DNA from: Perca fluviatilis
Lineage: Eukaryota; Chordata; Actinopteri; Perciformes; Percidae
Assembly: GCF_010015445.1 (NCBI RefSeq)
Contig: NC_053128.1
Span: 6,917,840-6,981,839 of the forward strand
DNA length: 64,000 nucleotides
Direction of reading: 5' to 3'
Positions 22,168 through 31,839 of the stretch are shown piece after piece (within the stretch, counting starts at the first letter, position 1; every line of letters starts with the position of its first letter). The notes under the pieces are model-generated. The model was not told the DNA's origin, ran no database searches, and saw nothing but the letters and a program-made list of their open reading frames with translations. The position numbers were made by a program, and so were the translations under genes.

Positions 22168-22970
22168 AAATGTAGCAGGGCACAATACTTCAAACAAGAC
22201 CTACGTAAGTAAAGGTAATTAAAAAAGACTACTACAATTACAATTACAGTAACACGGGAGTAATTGTAATTCATTGCTTTCCAACTGTGCCCAGTCGTTC
22301 CTGGCAGACATATACGGTGTTGTGGTAAATCTGGGCAGTGTGTGTTTCTGGGTCCGTACACAAACCTGCATGTCTATCAGACTCACAATGGAGGCTCTGT
22401 GGTATTTTTTTTAAAGTTTACCTTTCATTTCCAAGGCGCCATCTGACCAGTTTGAATGAAACTTTGTCGCAACCAGTTCGACAGCTCCTCACACAAAACT
22501 GTTGTTTTAACACCATTATATTTTGATTAAAAAAAAAAAAAAAAAGGCCACACCAAACAGTCCCAGCCGGTTGTCTGGGATTAAAGTAACATCGTGTGCC
22601 AGGAAAAAAGAATTCAGACAAACACCCATTCAGGTCGGCACATTTAAAGGTTTTTGTGGCGCCTCCTATTGGCCAGTTTGAGTTTGAACATTGTTTTCTT
22701 ACGTTGATTTCAACGTGTGTCGCCCTCATGAAAAAAGCACACTGTCAACCCGAACGTTTAAAGTAATTAAATAGATTAAGTTGTGTATTCTCAAAGTTTT
22801 AGAAAACGTTCTACGAACTTAATTATGTCAAGTTGGTGTAACATGTTCTTCCTTTTTAACTAATAATTTTTTGATTAAATGGAACTATTTTGTTTATAAG
22901 TAAGCATGACTTAAAAACATAACTTAAGTACAGCTTAATAGAATGAAGTAATTACATGCTAAGAATCACT

Positions 22971-23322
22971 CATGTTGTCCTCGGATCAAATTTGACCCAT
23001 TTTCAACGTTTAAAAAAAAAAATTCAGATATATAGGTTTCTTTCAAAGAAATTGCCAAAAAATAACAATGATGCACGGACGTACGTTGTATGTTACCCAT
23101 ACAACATTCTTCGCAGATGAAATTAATGATTTACTTCCATTGAATTTTGGGTGTTTTATTCTATTTGATAGCATTTTAATTTTTTTTATTTGTTTTAAAA
23201 ACGCATCCTGACTGAACTGTGACATGAACCCGTCTGTGATTCAGTTAACATCCTCCTATCTAAACTATTAGTCAAAATAATTCATAATATCTGCTTTTTT
23301 AAAAACTCAACACAAGGGTTAA
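22971..23322. mobile_element. TTAA-target MITE, reverse orientation
   Basis: It opens CTCATGTTGTCCTCGGATCA with AATTTGACCCATTTTC, which is the usual right end read backwards, and closes CAACACAAGGGTTAA. The left TTAA is mutated. Confidence 0.65.
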
Positions 23323-23569
23323 TGTATCCAGATCTGCTTCAGCGTACAGCCTGATTAACAGAGAGGAGTTCAGAACTAATCTATTGGCTGCTGACAGCTC
23401 GTGACTCAGACATTCAATGTGTGACTTCAAAACTGATCATTAGTCATAAACCCAGTATCAGATGGTCACTGGTAGCCGGTCACCATGGCAACTGACAAGT
23501 TGTTGTTCTGGGAATATTTAAAAGAAAATCTTTTAATTTAGAAACGGATGGAGTCAACACACAGGAATG

Positions 23570-23725
23570 CAACATGGGAGGAAATAGGAGAGGAGGAAAG
23601 AGGAGGAGAAAGGAACGGGGGAGAGAAGGAAACGAGGGCGAAGGAAACGTGAATAATGGAGGAAATATGAAAGGAGGGAACGAGAAAAAAGGGGAAAAGA
23701 GGGGAGGCGGGAAAGGAAGAAGAAT
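23570..23725. repeat. Purine-rich tract (GGAGGAAA variants)
   Basis: Mostly A/G on the plus strand, built from GGAGGAAA, GGGGAG and CGAGGG words like those at 26.7-27.6 kb. Confidence 0.75.
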
Positions 23726-24199
23726 TCAATTAGACTTTTTTTTTATGTGTAAGTTAAATTTGACTTTTAACATATGCAAGGCTATTTCACTCTACTTTTC
23801 ACGTAGAGGCTACAGAGGAATTTGAATACGGAACAAATATGTCATCATCTCAAAGAGCAAACATCACAGATCTCCCACCAAAGAAGAAGAGACGAGGAGA
23901 GCACTGTTCGAATTACGGGGGGGGAGGGGGGGGGGCGGTTTCCCCTAGATGAGACTTGGACCCTCCCAAAAGGGATGAAAATAATAGTTTGGGGGGTACT
24001 GAAAATTTTTTATAAAATATAATGTTAGCGTATCCAAAATTGGATGTATTTAAATGCAGTATTACCATCACATACCAACAATTCAGGAAATAATCTAATG
24101 AAATACCATTTTCAAACCCTCACTCCCCATTGGGCCTTAGCCTACCATTTCTCTGGTATGTTCAGACTGTGTTCTCTGCTATGGTTCTTTGATATCACT

Positions 24200-24815
24200 T
24201 CACTAGCCGTCAAAACGTACGTACCGGGTACGGGCGCAGGCGCCGGTGTGTCAGCGAAATTAAGAGTAAGCGGTTGAATCAACTTTACGCCACGTCCCCG
24301 TCTTCCCTGGCATCGTTTCAAGAATGTTTGCGTCCAAAGGGATCCATTTGGAAATGACTCAACACGCTACTTCATGTTCCAGGCCTACAGGTGGCGCTGT
24401 TTCTGCTGCAGAAATTCACCAAAAAACGGAGAAGAAGAGGCGGAGCATGCGCATAAAGCGTTCGCGCTGTATACAGACACAGTATATTTTGCCCCAGTAT
24501 CCCTAATAGGCTCAATATCTTCTCCAGCAGGAACACAAGTACGTGGTCCGCCATTGTTGTTGTTATGAAACGACGTCGCGGGATGAAGAGGTCGAAGGCT
24601 AGAGGTCGAGGGATGTGGCGATGACATCGTCGATGCGCAAGTATGCGGCTTCGACGCAAGGGCGGCGTTTTCGAATTTCTTTCACCCTGGGACCAGGTTT
24701 CAAAAAAAGTGCGTCTTCAGGCAGCGCGTTGACAGGATTCGTTTGGACGATCGGCCAAAACGATTCAAAACGTGCGTTTACACCAAAAAGCGCTTCCGTG
24801 TGGATGGCCCCTGAA
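24200..24815. mobile_element. CpG-rich repeat fragment ending TGTGGATGGCCCC
   Basis: A CpG-rich block in AT-rich surroundings. It closes AAGCGCTTCCGTGTGGATGGCCCC, resembling fish DNA-transposon ends from memory. No matching left end was found. Short open frames are present on both strands but none resembles a known protein. Confidence 0.35.
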
Positions 24816-24947
24816 TCTCTGCCTTATGGTTTTGACTGCCACGTGTATCATCATGCGTTGTGCTTTGTGGCAAATGTTATGAGCAGCTCGTCATAAACAG
24901 GTTTTCAGAACTGTCTGAATTTGGTTGTTCATAGTGTTTCTCTCATC

Positions 24948-25436
24948 TATAGGCCCGGACACACAGAGCCGACGGCCAAACGTCGGCAGAAAAGCCAGTC
25001 GGGCTGATCAGTCTCCCCGAGTTGGTTAAAAAAACGCCTCGGCACACACCAAAGAGACGAGACGTAATACGTCTCCATAACAGCATGCGGCGCTAATCTG
25101 TATTGTTGCCCAAAACTGAAAACCGGCAGCTGATTGGACGAACGCGTCACGTGGCTCTGGCTTCTCCGGAAAATCAAAGCCAGACTGTCATGGTGGCTCG
25201 TTCAGAATACGATCTCATATTGGACTAAAAGTTTATTTGTAGTTTATTTAAATAGGGACAGATACAAAAAACATAGATTATTACAGAAATAACAATCCGA
25301 TGCCTGTATCACAGTTTGTAGCCATGGCTAATTCGCAACACCTGTCCCACCGAAACATGTTTCTGAAAACATTTTAATCGAGAAATAGGCCGTGCAGTTG
25401 CTGAATGTGTATAGGCTCTGTGTGTCCGGGCCTTAT
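24948..25436. mobile_element. Harbinger-like MITE with 20-bp TIR
   Basis: AGGCCCGGACACACAGAGCC begins the element at 24951 and is repeated inverted at 25414-25433. TAT flanks both sides. The interior includes GAGACGTAATACGTCTC. The 483-bp element has no gene. A 3-bp duplication with GGCC-type ends suggests PIF/Harbinger (inference). Confidence 0.75.
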
Positions 25437-25446
25437 AATGAAGTCA

Positions 25447-26359
25447 TTAGCTATGTTTCCAGCCACACCTTTTTATCCGAATTAAGGGATATCGAATGAA
25501 AAATGCCTCATGGAAACAGTAAAATTCGATAGAATTTCATGAATATCGACTCAAAGGAAATATGTTTGGTCACATCGGATTTTCTCTTGATCGATATATA
25601 TATATATAGATCGGCTTATGTGATAAACGCTGATGGAAACGTTATTTGCCGAATAAATTAATGAATTGCGATTAAGTTTTAAGTCATTTTATGGTTGCAA
25701 CCCGCAATAAAACGAAGAAGAAGAAGTTTTAGTTCATTGCCGCCCAGTATTTCCGCTCTGTTTGCACACATTACAGGTGTCAACAAAGACAGATGGAAGT
25801 GGACGAACGAGGAGACAAGAGACTTTTTGAATTTAATTTACAAGCAAAATATAACGGCTATTTTAGATAGCAAAAATCTAAGAAATGGCATAATTTATCA
25901 GGAACTGGCGAAGGAAATGGCCAACAAAGGTTATGAAAAGCAGTGGGACGTCCTCCGGAGTAAATGGAAGGGGCTCAAACAGCGGTGCCGGAGGAAAAAT
26001 AAAAGGCAAGTTCCACCTTTTTGATGAGCTGGATCAGATCCTCGGCCAAAGGCCCATTGTAGCTTCCTTGGCTTCTTATGTTAACAACAACTACTTCTGT
26101 CTAGCAAAACTTTGTTTGCAAAAGTTTGCTTGAATGTTGTACGATTAAGTGCAAAAATGAAAGGAAACACCTTATAAAGTCTCAAATCAATTCGATATAC
26201 CAATTTAATCGCAAAACAGCATGTGACGTCATTACGCAAAGGTTTTCATTCGCTTTAAAGCCGTTGGATGGAAACACACTTTCACCAGCTTTATTCGCAT
26301 GAGTTTTTTTACCGAACTTCAGATAATTCGATTGACGAAGTGGATGGAAACTTAGCTAG
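25447..26359 (+). mobile_element. TIR element carrying only a Myb/SANT gene
   Basis: TTAGCTATGTTTCCAGCCAC at the left mirrors GTGGATGGAAACTTAGCTA at the right. TTAGCTA could be part of the TIR or a 7-8 bp target duplication (TTAGCTAT versus TTAGCTAG). About half of the 0.9 kb is a decayed Myb/SANT-like coding region. There is no DDE transposase. A Myb-like accessory protein is a hallmark of PIF/Harbinger transposons (established), so this looks like a derivative that kept that gene and lost the transposase. It starts only 10 bp after the previous MITE's right flank. Confidence 0.7.
25695..26131 (+). pseudogene. Myb/SANT-like DNA-binding domain, frameshifted
   Basis: The frame reads RWKWTNEETRDFLNLI, then a helix-rich middle, then KQWDVLRSKWKGLKQR, the three-helix Myb/SANT (trihelix/MADF-like) layout with spaced Trp. 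In the next frame the family's usual tail follows: SNSGAGGKIKGKF, then FDELDQILGQRP. A frameshift or small deletion between the two, and the lack of an in-frame ATG upstream of the domain, mark it as broken. A splice acceptor-like TTACAG just before the domain could mean the start exon is lost. In Harbinger elements such proteins bind the transposon ends and help bring transposase to the nucleus (established); that role here is historical at most. Confidence 0.75.
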
Positions 26360-26739
26360 TGTCTAGCTAGCTAGCTAAAAGTTCACGCAGCTCCTGAAGC
26401 TCTCTGTACCAAGCAAATATTGTCCGTATCTTGTAAGCCAATATAAAGTGGAGAGTGACGTCGCCAGTCGAAATAGACCCCCCCCCCGAAGCTCACGGTA
26501 TAATTCGAACACTGGAGGAGAGTGCCAAAAAAAGAGAGAAAAGTTAAAAGATGAGAGGTGGGGAGAGAACTGTATATATTTTGAAAATGTATGTGTTAAT
26601 GTAAGTAAAATATTTTGCTTTTCAAATGTTTTTGTAAAGAAATTAGTCTGTGGAAAATATGAAATGAAAGATTCTAGAAAAAGTCTACAAAATCTACAAG
26701 ACTCTGACCAGGGACAGCTGACATCTGACACAAGGCAAG

Positions 26740-27640
26740 GAAAGAGGAGAGGAGTAAACACATGGGGAGGAAACAAGGTAATAAGGGAGGGCATAATAAA
26801 GGAGGAAACGAGAGAGAAGGAGGGAAAAAGCGGGGAGGTGGGTCAGGCAGAAGAAGAAGACGGGAGGACATTAGGAAACAAGGGGGGAGGAAACAAGGGA
26901 AGAAAGGAGGAGAGGAAAGAAGGAAAGGAACACACAAAAGGGGAAGATTCAAAGAAAGAAGGAGACGGGAGCAGCAAACAAGGGAGGACGAGAGTAAACA
27001 AGGGGAGGAAACAAGGGGATAATGGGAATAGGAGAGAGGAAACAAGAGAGAGGAGAAGAAGAAAACAAAAACAAAGGGAAACAACAAGGAAAGGAACGAG
27101 GAAAAGGAAAAAGGGGGAGGAAGAAAGAGTGGAGGCGGGAAAGGAAGAGGAAGATGGGAGGACATCAGGTAACAAGGGGGAGGAAACAAAGGGGAAAAGG
27201 AGGAGAGTAAATAGTAAAGAAGTAAGGGAGGAAACAAAAGGAGAAGACTAAAGGTGGAAAAGAAGGAGATGGGAGAAACAAACTGGGGAGGAGAGGAGTA
27301 AACAGGGGTAGGAAACAAGGGAATAAGGAAGGAAATAGGAGAGGAGGAAACAGGAGAGAATGGGAAAGGGGAGGAAGAAGGAAACAGGAGGAGAAACAAT
27401 GGGGGGGAGAAGGAAACAAGGGGGGCAGGAAACAAGTGAATAACGGAGGAAATAGGAGAGGAGGAAAGAGAGCAATAAGGATACAGATGAGGAAAACGAG
27501 AGGGGAGAAAACAAGGGAGGAGGAGATGAGTGGAACAGGAGAGGAGCGGAGGAGCAAAGAGGAGTGGGAGAAAAAGGGGAGAAGAGGATTAAAAGGAGGA
27601 GAGGGTGTTGAAAGAAAGCGGTGGAAAAAGTGAACGTTCG
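26740..27640. repeat. 900-bp purine tract (GGAGGAAACAAGG units)
   Basis: Almost every base is A or G apart from recurring ACA. Loose units such as GGAGGAAACAAGGGGA and GGAGAGGAAACA recur irregularly, suggesting an old minisatellite that has lost its strict period. An open frame of over 250 codons through it has only K/R/E/G composition and no domain, so it is not called as a gene. Confidence 0.85.
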
Positions 27641-27659
27641 GCTCAGTTCAAAGACAGGC

Positions 27660-27716
27660 GGCGAACTGCAGCATCGCGCGAGGAGGGAGGGAGGGAGGGA
27701 GGGAGGGAGGAGGGAT
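27660..27716. repeat. (GGGA)n tract
   Basis: About eight GGGA units, G-rich enough to form quadruplex-type structures (inference). Confidence 0.85.
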
Positions 27717-27739
27717 GACTTCCAGATTTACTGTGGAAA

Positions 27740-28025
27740 GTTGAAAGAGTGTCGGCGACCGCGCGCGTGTCCGCGAGCGCCTGTCTGTGTGTGTGTGTGT
27801 GTGTGTTTGTGTGCGCGCGCTACGTTTCAACCTCTCTCTCCGTACATTTTCCGTGTGTGAGTGCGAGTGTGTGCGCGCGAGAGAGGGGGAAACAGAGAGA
27901 GAGAGGAGAGAGAGAGAGAGGGGGGAGAAACAGAGGGAGAGAGAGAGAGGGGAGAAACAGAGGGAGAGAGACAGAGAGAGAGAGAGAGAGGGAGAGAGAG
28001 GGGGGAGAAACAGAGGGAGAGAGAC

Positions 28026-28074
<49 letters not shown>

Positions 28075-28189
28075 GGAGAGAGAGAGGGGAGAAACAGAGG
28101 GAGAGAAAGAGAGAGAGAGGAAGAGGGAGAGAGAGAGAGAGGGGAACAGAGAGAGAGAGAGGAAGAGGGAGAGAGAGAGAGAGGGGGAA

Positions 28190-28220
<31 letters not shown>

Positions 28221-28282
28221 GGGGGAAACAGAGAGAGAGGGGGAAACAGAGAGAGAGGGAGAGAGAGAGAGAGAGAAGTGGC
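27740..28282 (+). promoter_or_regulatory. CpG/TG block followed by (GA)n array, candidate internal tcf4 promoter region
   Basis: GCGACCGCGCGCGTGTCCGCGAGCGC and further CG-rich words to 27.88 kb form a CpG cluster. About 400 bp of GAGAGAGGGGGAAACAGAGAG-type repeats follow. The block ends about 380 bp upstream of the tcf4 short-form start codon. TATA-less, CpG- and GA-rich sequence is compatible with a developmental promoter, but no transcription start can be fixed from sequence alone. Confidence 0.45.
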
Positions 28283-28666
28283 CCACCCCCTCTCTCTCGC
28301 TCACTCTCTCTCTCGCGCTCTCTCTACCTACTTTGCATATTCCGCGTGCCTCGGCTCGGCCATATGGGAAAATGCAACTGAAGGAATTGTCGGCGGGGAA
28401 AAAAAACACGCAGGCAGGAGCACGCGAGCGGAGCGCCGAGAGTTTGAGACCATAACAAATCCTGAGGAAAAAAGTTCCAACGGGTAGCTAGAGGGGGGAA
28501 AAAGAAGAAAAGGTGGAGAGTAAGAAAAGAGAACGGGCGGGGGGAAAACGTGATAAACCCAAAACAGAGAGAGAGAGAGGGAGGGAGAGAGAGAGAGAGA
28601 GAGAGACACGCGGAGAAAGAGAAAAAGGGAGAGATCGAGCGTTTCTTTCTGCGGAGGAGAGGAACG
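28283..28666 (+). promoter_or_regulatory. tcf4: Probable 5' UTR/proximal promoter of the tcf4 short form
   Basis: A mixed, non-repetitive segment between two GA arrays. It contains TTTGCAT (octamer-like), the E-box-type CATATG in GCCATATGGG, and CpG-rich GAGCACGCGAGCGGAGCGCC. A GA run at 28565-28610 precedes the start codon. The position and CpG content suggest transcribed leader (inference); the start site is unknown. Confidence 0.5.
28372..28455 (+). CDS. Possible upstream ORF in the tcf4 leader
   Basis: ATG at 28372 with A at -3 opens a 27-codon frame (MQLKELSAGKKNTQ...) closed by TAA at 28453-28455, 211 bases before the main ATG and not overlapping it. If the transcript starts upstream of here it would act as an uORF and could lower translation of the short form. 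There is no evidence that the peptide is conserved. Confidence 0.25.
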   Translation: MQLKELSAGKKNTQAGARERSAESLRP

Positions 28667-28735
28667 ATGTACTGCGCGTACACCATCCCCGGGATGACGG
28701 GCAGCTCACTGATGTATTACTACAACGGCAAAGCG
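28667..28735 (+). CDS. tcf4: Alternative first coding exon of the E protein Tcf4 (short 'A' form)
   Basis: The 23 codons read MYCAYTIPGM, then TGSSLMYYYNGKA, and stop at GCG|GTAAGG, a strong donor in phase 0. The N-terminus of the short TCF4 isoform in mammals is, from memory, the same except for two residues around positions 11 and 13. It continues with VYAPS, which would need the next exon to begin with a Val codon, as phase 0 here requires. TCF12 has a similar short start but with YPVPGM and GKTV, so TYR-THR-ILE-PRO and GKA favour tcf4. The ATG has A at -3. Tcf4 is a nuclear class I bHLH factor that pairs with tissue-specific bHLH partners at E-boxes. This start omits the N-terminal activation domain 1 and the nuclear-localisation region of the long form, while the bHLH is encoded far downstream. 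No further exon was found in the remaining 35 kb. Confidence 0.85.
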
Positions 28736-28741
28736 GTAAGG
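28736..28741 (+). other. tcf4: Splice donor of the tcf4 short first exon
   Basis: GTAAGG directly follows the GCG codon. Read-through in frame gives RRELPSLRTVSC and then a stop, with no family similarity, which supports splicing here. Confidence 0.8.
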
Positions 28742-28795
28742 CGCGAGCTTCCATCCCTCCGTACCGTTTCTTGTCTTCCTCCGTGAGGGTTTGGG

Positions 28796-28885
28796 TGAGA
28801 GAGAGAGAGAGAGAGAGAGAGGGGAATGAAAGGAGAAGTGAGAGAGAGTAGAGAGAGAGAGAGAGAGAGGGAGAGGGAGAGAGAA
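28796..28885. repeat. (GA)n tracts just inside the intron
   Basis: Two GA runs separated by GGGAATGAAAGGAGAAG begin about 60 bp after the splice donor. A (TG)n/(TGCG)n tract follows at 29030-29083. Confidence 0.9.
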
Positions 28886-29083
28886 GGTGTGAAGGTGAAG
28901 AGCGTGGCTTTTTACGCACCGACTCAACAGTGCGCCGGGTCTCCGCCGGACTGCGACTCTGTTGGGGTTTATTTTTGGAAGAAATTTTTTTTTAAAAACA
29001 GCGGTGCTGTTGTTTAGCGGGGGAAATAACTGTGTGTGTGTGTGTGTGTGTGTGGGTGCGTGCGTGCGTGCGTGCGTGTGTGA

Positions 29084-30929
29084 CAGATGCTGTGGAGTGC
29101 GTAGCGCATGGATAAATAGGTTGGACCGACTCTTCTGAAATGTGATGAATTTGGGTTTACAGTGTGTGTGTATCACACCTCGGCTATTAGAAATATTGTA
29201 TTAAAAAAAATTGTCGGTAATCTAGTGTTTTTTTTTATTGTCTTCCTGATTGTGCGCATGAAATAAGCCTTCTCACAGCTTTATTTCTGTCTTTTTCTGT
29301 CGCTTATTTCTTTTTCTTTCTTTTTCTTTTAAAGGACGTAAATGCGGCAAAATAACAGCCTCAGTATTGCATCGAATGAAAGATTACTTTTTTGTGTTGC
29401 TCTGTGGCGACTGACACACGTGCGGTTCTCCGTGTTTGTTTGGTTGTGTGTCTCATTCAGGGACTTGTGGCTTGTCGTATTTTTTTCATTTTTTTCATTT
29501 CATTTCTTCCCATGAAAAAAAAAAGTGGATTTCTCCGTCGTAATTTGGCCTCAAATGATGTTTGCGATATCTTATTATAGTAGCGTTCAGTTATTTCACC
29601 CATAACCTCGGAACACGCGTTCACGGCAAAGCTGGGAAATATACGTCTGCCCTTAGATTCTTGTACTTCAGAATGATATCACTGATATTATGTTATTGCA
29701 ATTTATTTTCAATCCATTTTCATGCCATTCAAATAATAGGAGTGCAGCAAATTCTGAAAGTGTTAAAGTTGGAAGTCTACCCATCTGTCCTTTTTCATAT
29801 CTGTCTGTGTGAAGACTTCAAATATATAGAACCCATAATTGTTCATCTTCATTTAAAATATACTGAGTATCTAAAAAATTGAGAACCATAAACCGCGACC
29901 CTAAAAAGAAATACATCTGAGAAAGTGGTTGTCATACAGTATACAAGTATGAAGCTGTCTGACCTCCTGTGGGCCTGTCTCTCTGTCTGTCTGTCTCCCA
30001 GTAACCCCCCACCTGTAAAACCAGTAACCAGGGTGAAGTGATTTACAGAGAGGGGGATGAAGTAAGGGCTAGAAATGAGGACCAGGGTGTAAAGCGAAGC
30101 GAGGGTGAATGGATTTCACAGGTTTTCTGGCGTTAAAAGCAGGAATTGTGTGCAAGTCGCAGGTGTAAATGAAGACGGAAGGCTGGGATTTCCTACAGAT
30201 CCACCTGTCAGTGAACTGTCCGTCCGCCTTCGTCTCACCTTTGACCCCTATTTGCCGCTTTCCAGAGTTCAAGAGGAGAAAAAAAAGAAGGAGAAAATAA
30301 AGAGGAGGTGACAGCGAGAGGACGGACCGAAAACAAGGACAGAAATAAGGACCGAAATAATCTTATAATTTTTTTTTTTAAGAATTGTGTGTCCAAATTG
30401 TTTGATCTTTGTTACCATATAAGCAGTAATGCATCTAAGCCATTTTAAAATGAATAATAAGTCTTTTAAAAAAAAAAAAGAACTGGCACCTTACAGGCCT
30501 TCTGAGAGAATTTATCAATCCATCGCATACGGTAGCTGTGAATATTTGTCCGCACAATTATATTTATGCAACAAACAGCAAGCACACATTTAATTATTTT
30601 GCAGAGAAAATGTACGGTTAGAATTTTGACACAAAACGTTGTTAATGGTGCGTTTTTGGGAGGTTATACATATCTATGACCTTCGTATCAATGCGATTTA
30701 TGAATCCGATTTTAATTCTTGTGGTTTCATTTATATTTTCTAATTCTAAATGGATTTAATCCGTCTTTTATACATCCTGTATTTTTACATGTTTGTTTAA
30801 ATATATATATATATATATATATATGTGAAAATAATTTTTTTTGACTGATGTTTAGATTTTCCTCGGCTTGTTTATGAGCCTAAATTCGGTGGGTAACAGT
30901 AGTGTGTGTAGAGATGCTGTGGTAGCCGC
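29084..30929 (+). other. Intron-like AT-rich sequence downstream of the tcf4 exon
   Basis: No repeat of note except a short (AT)n at about 30802-30825 and a (TGTC)n at 29975-29998. Several stretches (30.47-30.70 kb) have the homopolymer-poor, TTAAT-rich look of conserved non-coding DNA, but this cannot be judged without alignment. Confidence 0.4.
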
Positions 30930-31320
30930 TGGGACCCGTGCAGCGGGACACAGAGCCTCTGTTGTTCCAAGGCCGCCGCGCCGACAGTCGGCTCCTGTCT
31001 GCTCCTGTCTGCTCGCCGCCTGTTGGTTCTCCCGGCCCTCCATCCGGCCCGCCGAACGCTTCCAACCCGCGCCTGTCGGTCGTCAGCCATGGCTCCGGAG
31101 CCTTGTGCTTTTTGTCACCCCCGCTCTCTCTCTCTCCCTCTCTCTCTCTCCCCCGTAGCTTAGGGCCTTCTTTGTATCTTGCCGGCTTTCGCTCGGAGCC
31201 GGAGCTCCTTAGTACGGCGGTGCCACGGGGAGGCGGGGGGGGGCGGCTCGGCGTGGCATCGCCGCTTTGTTTGAGCGGCTGGCTGCTGGATGGCACGTTG
31301 TGCCAACGGTCTTGATCCGG
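30930..31320 (+). promoter_or_regulatory. CpG-rich block, possible second promoter or enhancer
   Basis: Dense CpG (GGCCGCCGCGCCGACAGTCGG, CCGGCCCGCCGAACGC, CTCGGAGCCGGAGCTCC, GGCGGCTCGGCGTGGC) in an otherwise CpG-poor region, about 2.3 kb after the tcf4 short exon. A CT-run followed by CCCCCGTAG at about 31159 looks like a splice acceptor, but no convincing coding frame follows. Open frames on both strands reflect GC content. Confidence 0.35.
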
Positions 31321-31369
31321 TGCCAAGCTCCTTTCCATCTTCACTTTACCCCCACCACTTCCGTCTCAC

Positions 31370-31370
<1 letters not shown>

Positions 31371-31402
<32 letters not shown>
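31371..31402. repeat. (TGTC)n microsatellite
   Basis: About eight TGTC units. Confidence 0.9.
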
Positions 31403-31403
<1 letters not shown>

Positions 31404-31777
31404 CTGTGTCCCAGCTTGTTTACACCCGCTGTCCACTGACAGAAAGAGAAAAAACACACAAATAAGAGAATCGGTGTGATGAAGTGACGCTTGTCTTTTT
31501 GCGGCCTATTTTCTTGCTGGCTGTTTTTGTGGCTGGGTTTTTGAGGTGTTTTTTCGGTCATCCTGTGGGTTGTGTGAGAGCAGGTTCAGGCTGGTCGGTG
31601 TGTTAACGGAGGCAGAGAAGTGGAGCGAGTGGAAACTGGGGCAGAGCGGTCGGGGAGAGACAGAGAGGCTCGGGGCTGATCTGCAGCAGCAGCAGCAGCG
31701 GCGGCGGCAGCAACAAGCTACGGCCCGGCCAGGACCAAACAGTGAAGAGGCTGAATCGGGGGGCTTTGGTTTAAGGG

Positions 31778-31782
<5 letters not shown>

Positions 31783-31823
<41 letters not shown>

Positions 31824-31830
31824 GGGGGGG
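31783..31830. repeat. (TG)n ending in a G run
   Basis: About 19 TG units pass into ten G residues. Confidence 0.9.
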
Positions 31831-31839
31831 GACAAGGCC

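Noticed and set aside
25933..26131. FDELDQILGQRP frame as a separate small gene
   Set aside because: It is the tail of the adjacent Myb/SANT domain displaced by a frameshift.
26448..27251. A 267-codon plus-strand open frame
   Set aside because: Its composition is nearly all K, R, E and G from a purine tract; it has no domain and no splice or promoter context.
27648..28409. Long overlapping open frames on both strands upstream of the tcf4 exon
   Set aside because: They are R-E-R-E and S-L-S-L translations of (GA)n/(CT)n.
31683..31715. Short CAG then CGG repeats as the counterpart of the expandable human TCF4 CTG repeat
   Set aside because: The human repeat lies near the 5' end of the gene and reads CTG on the sense strand; this one is in a different place, opposite in sense and only about five to six units long.
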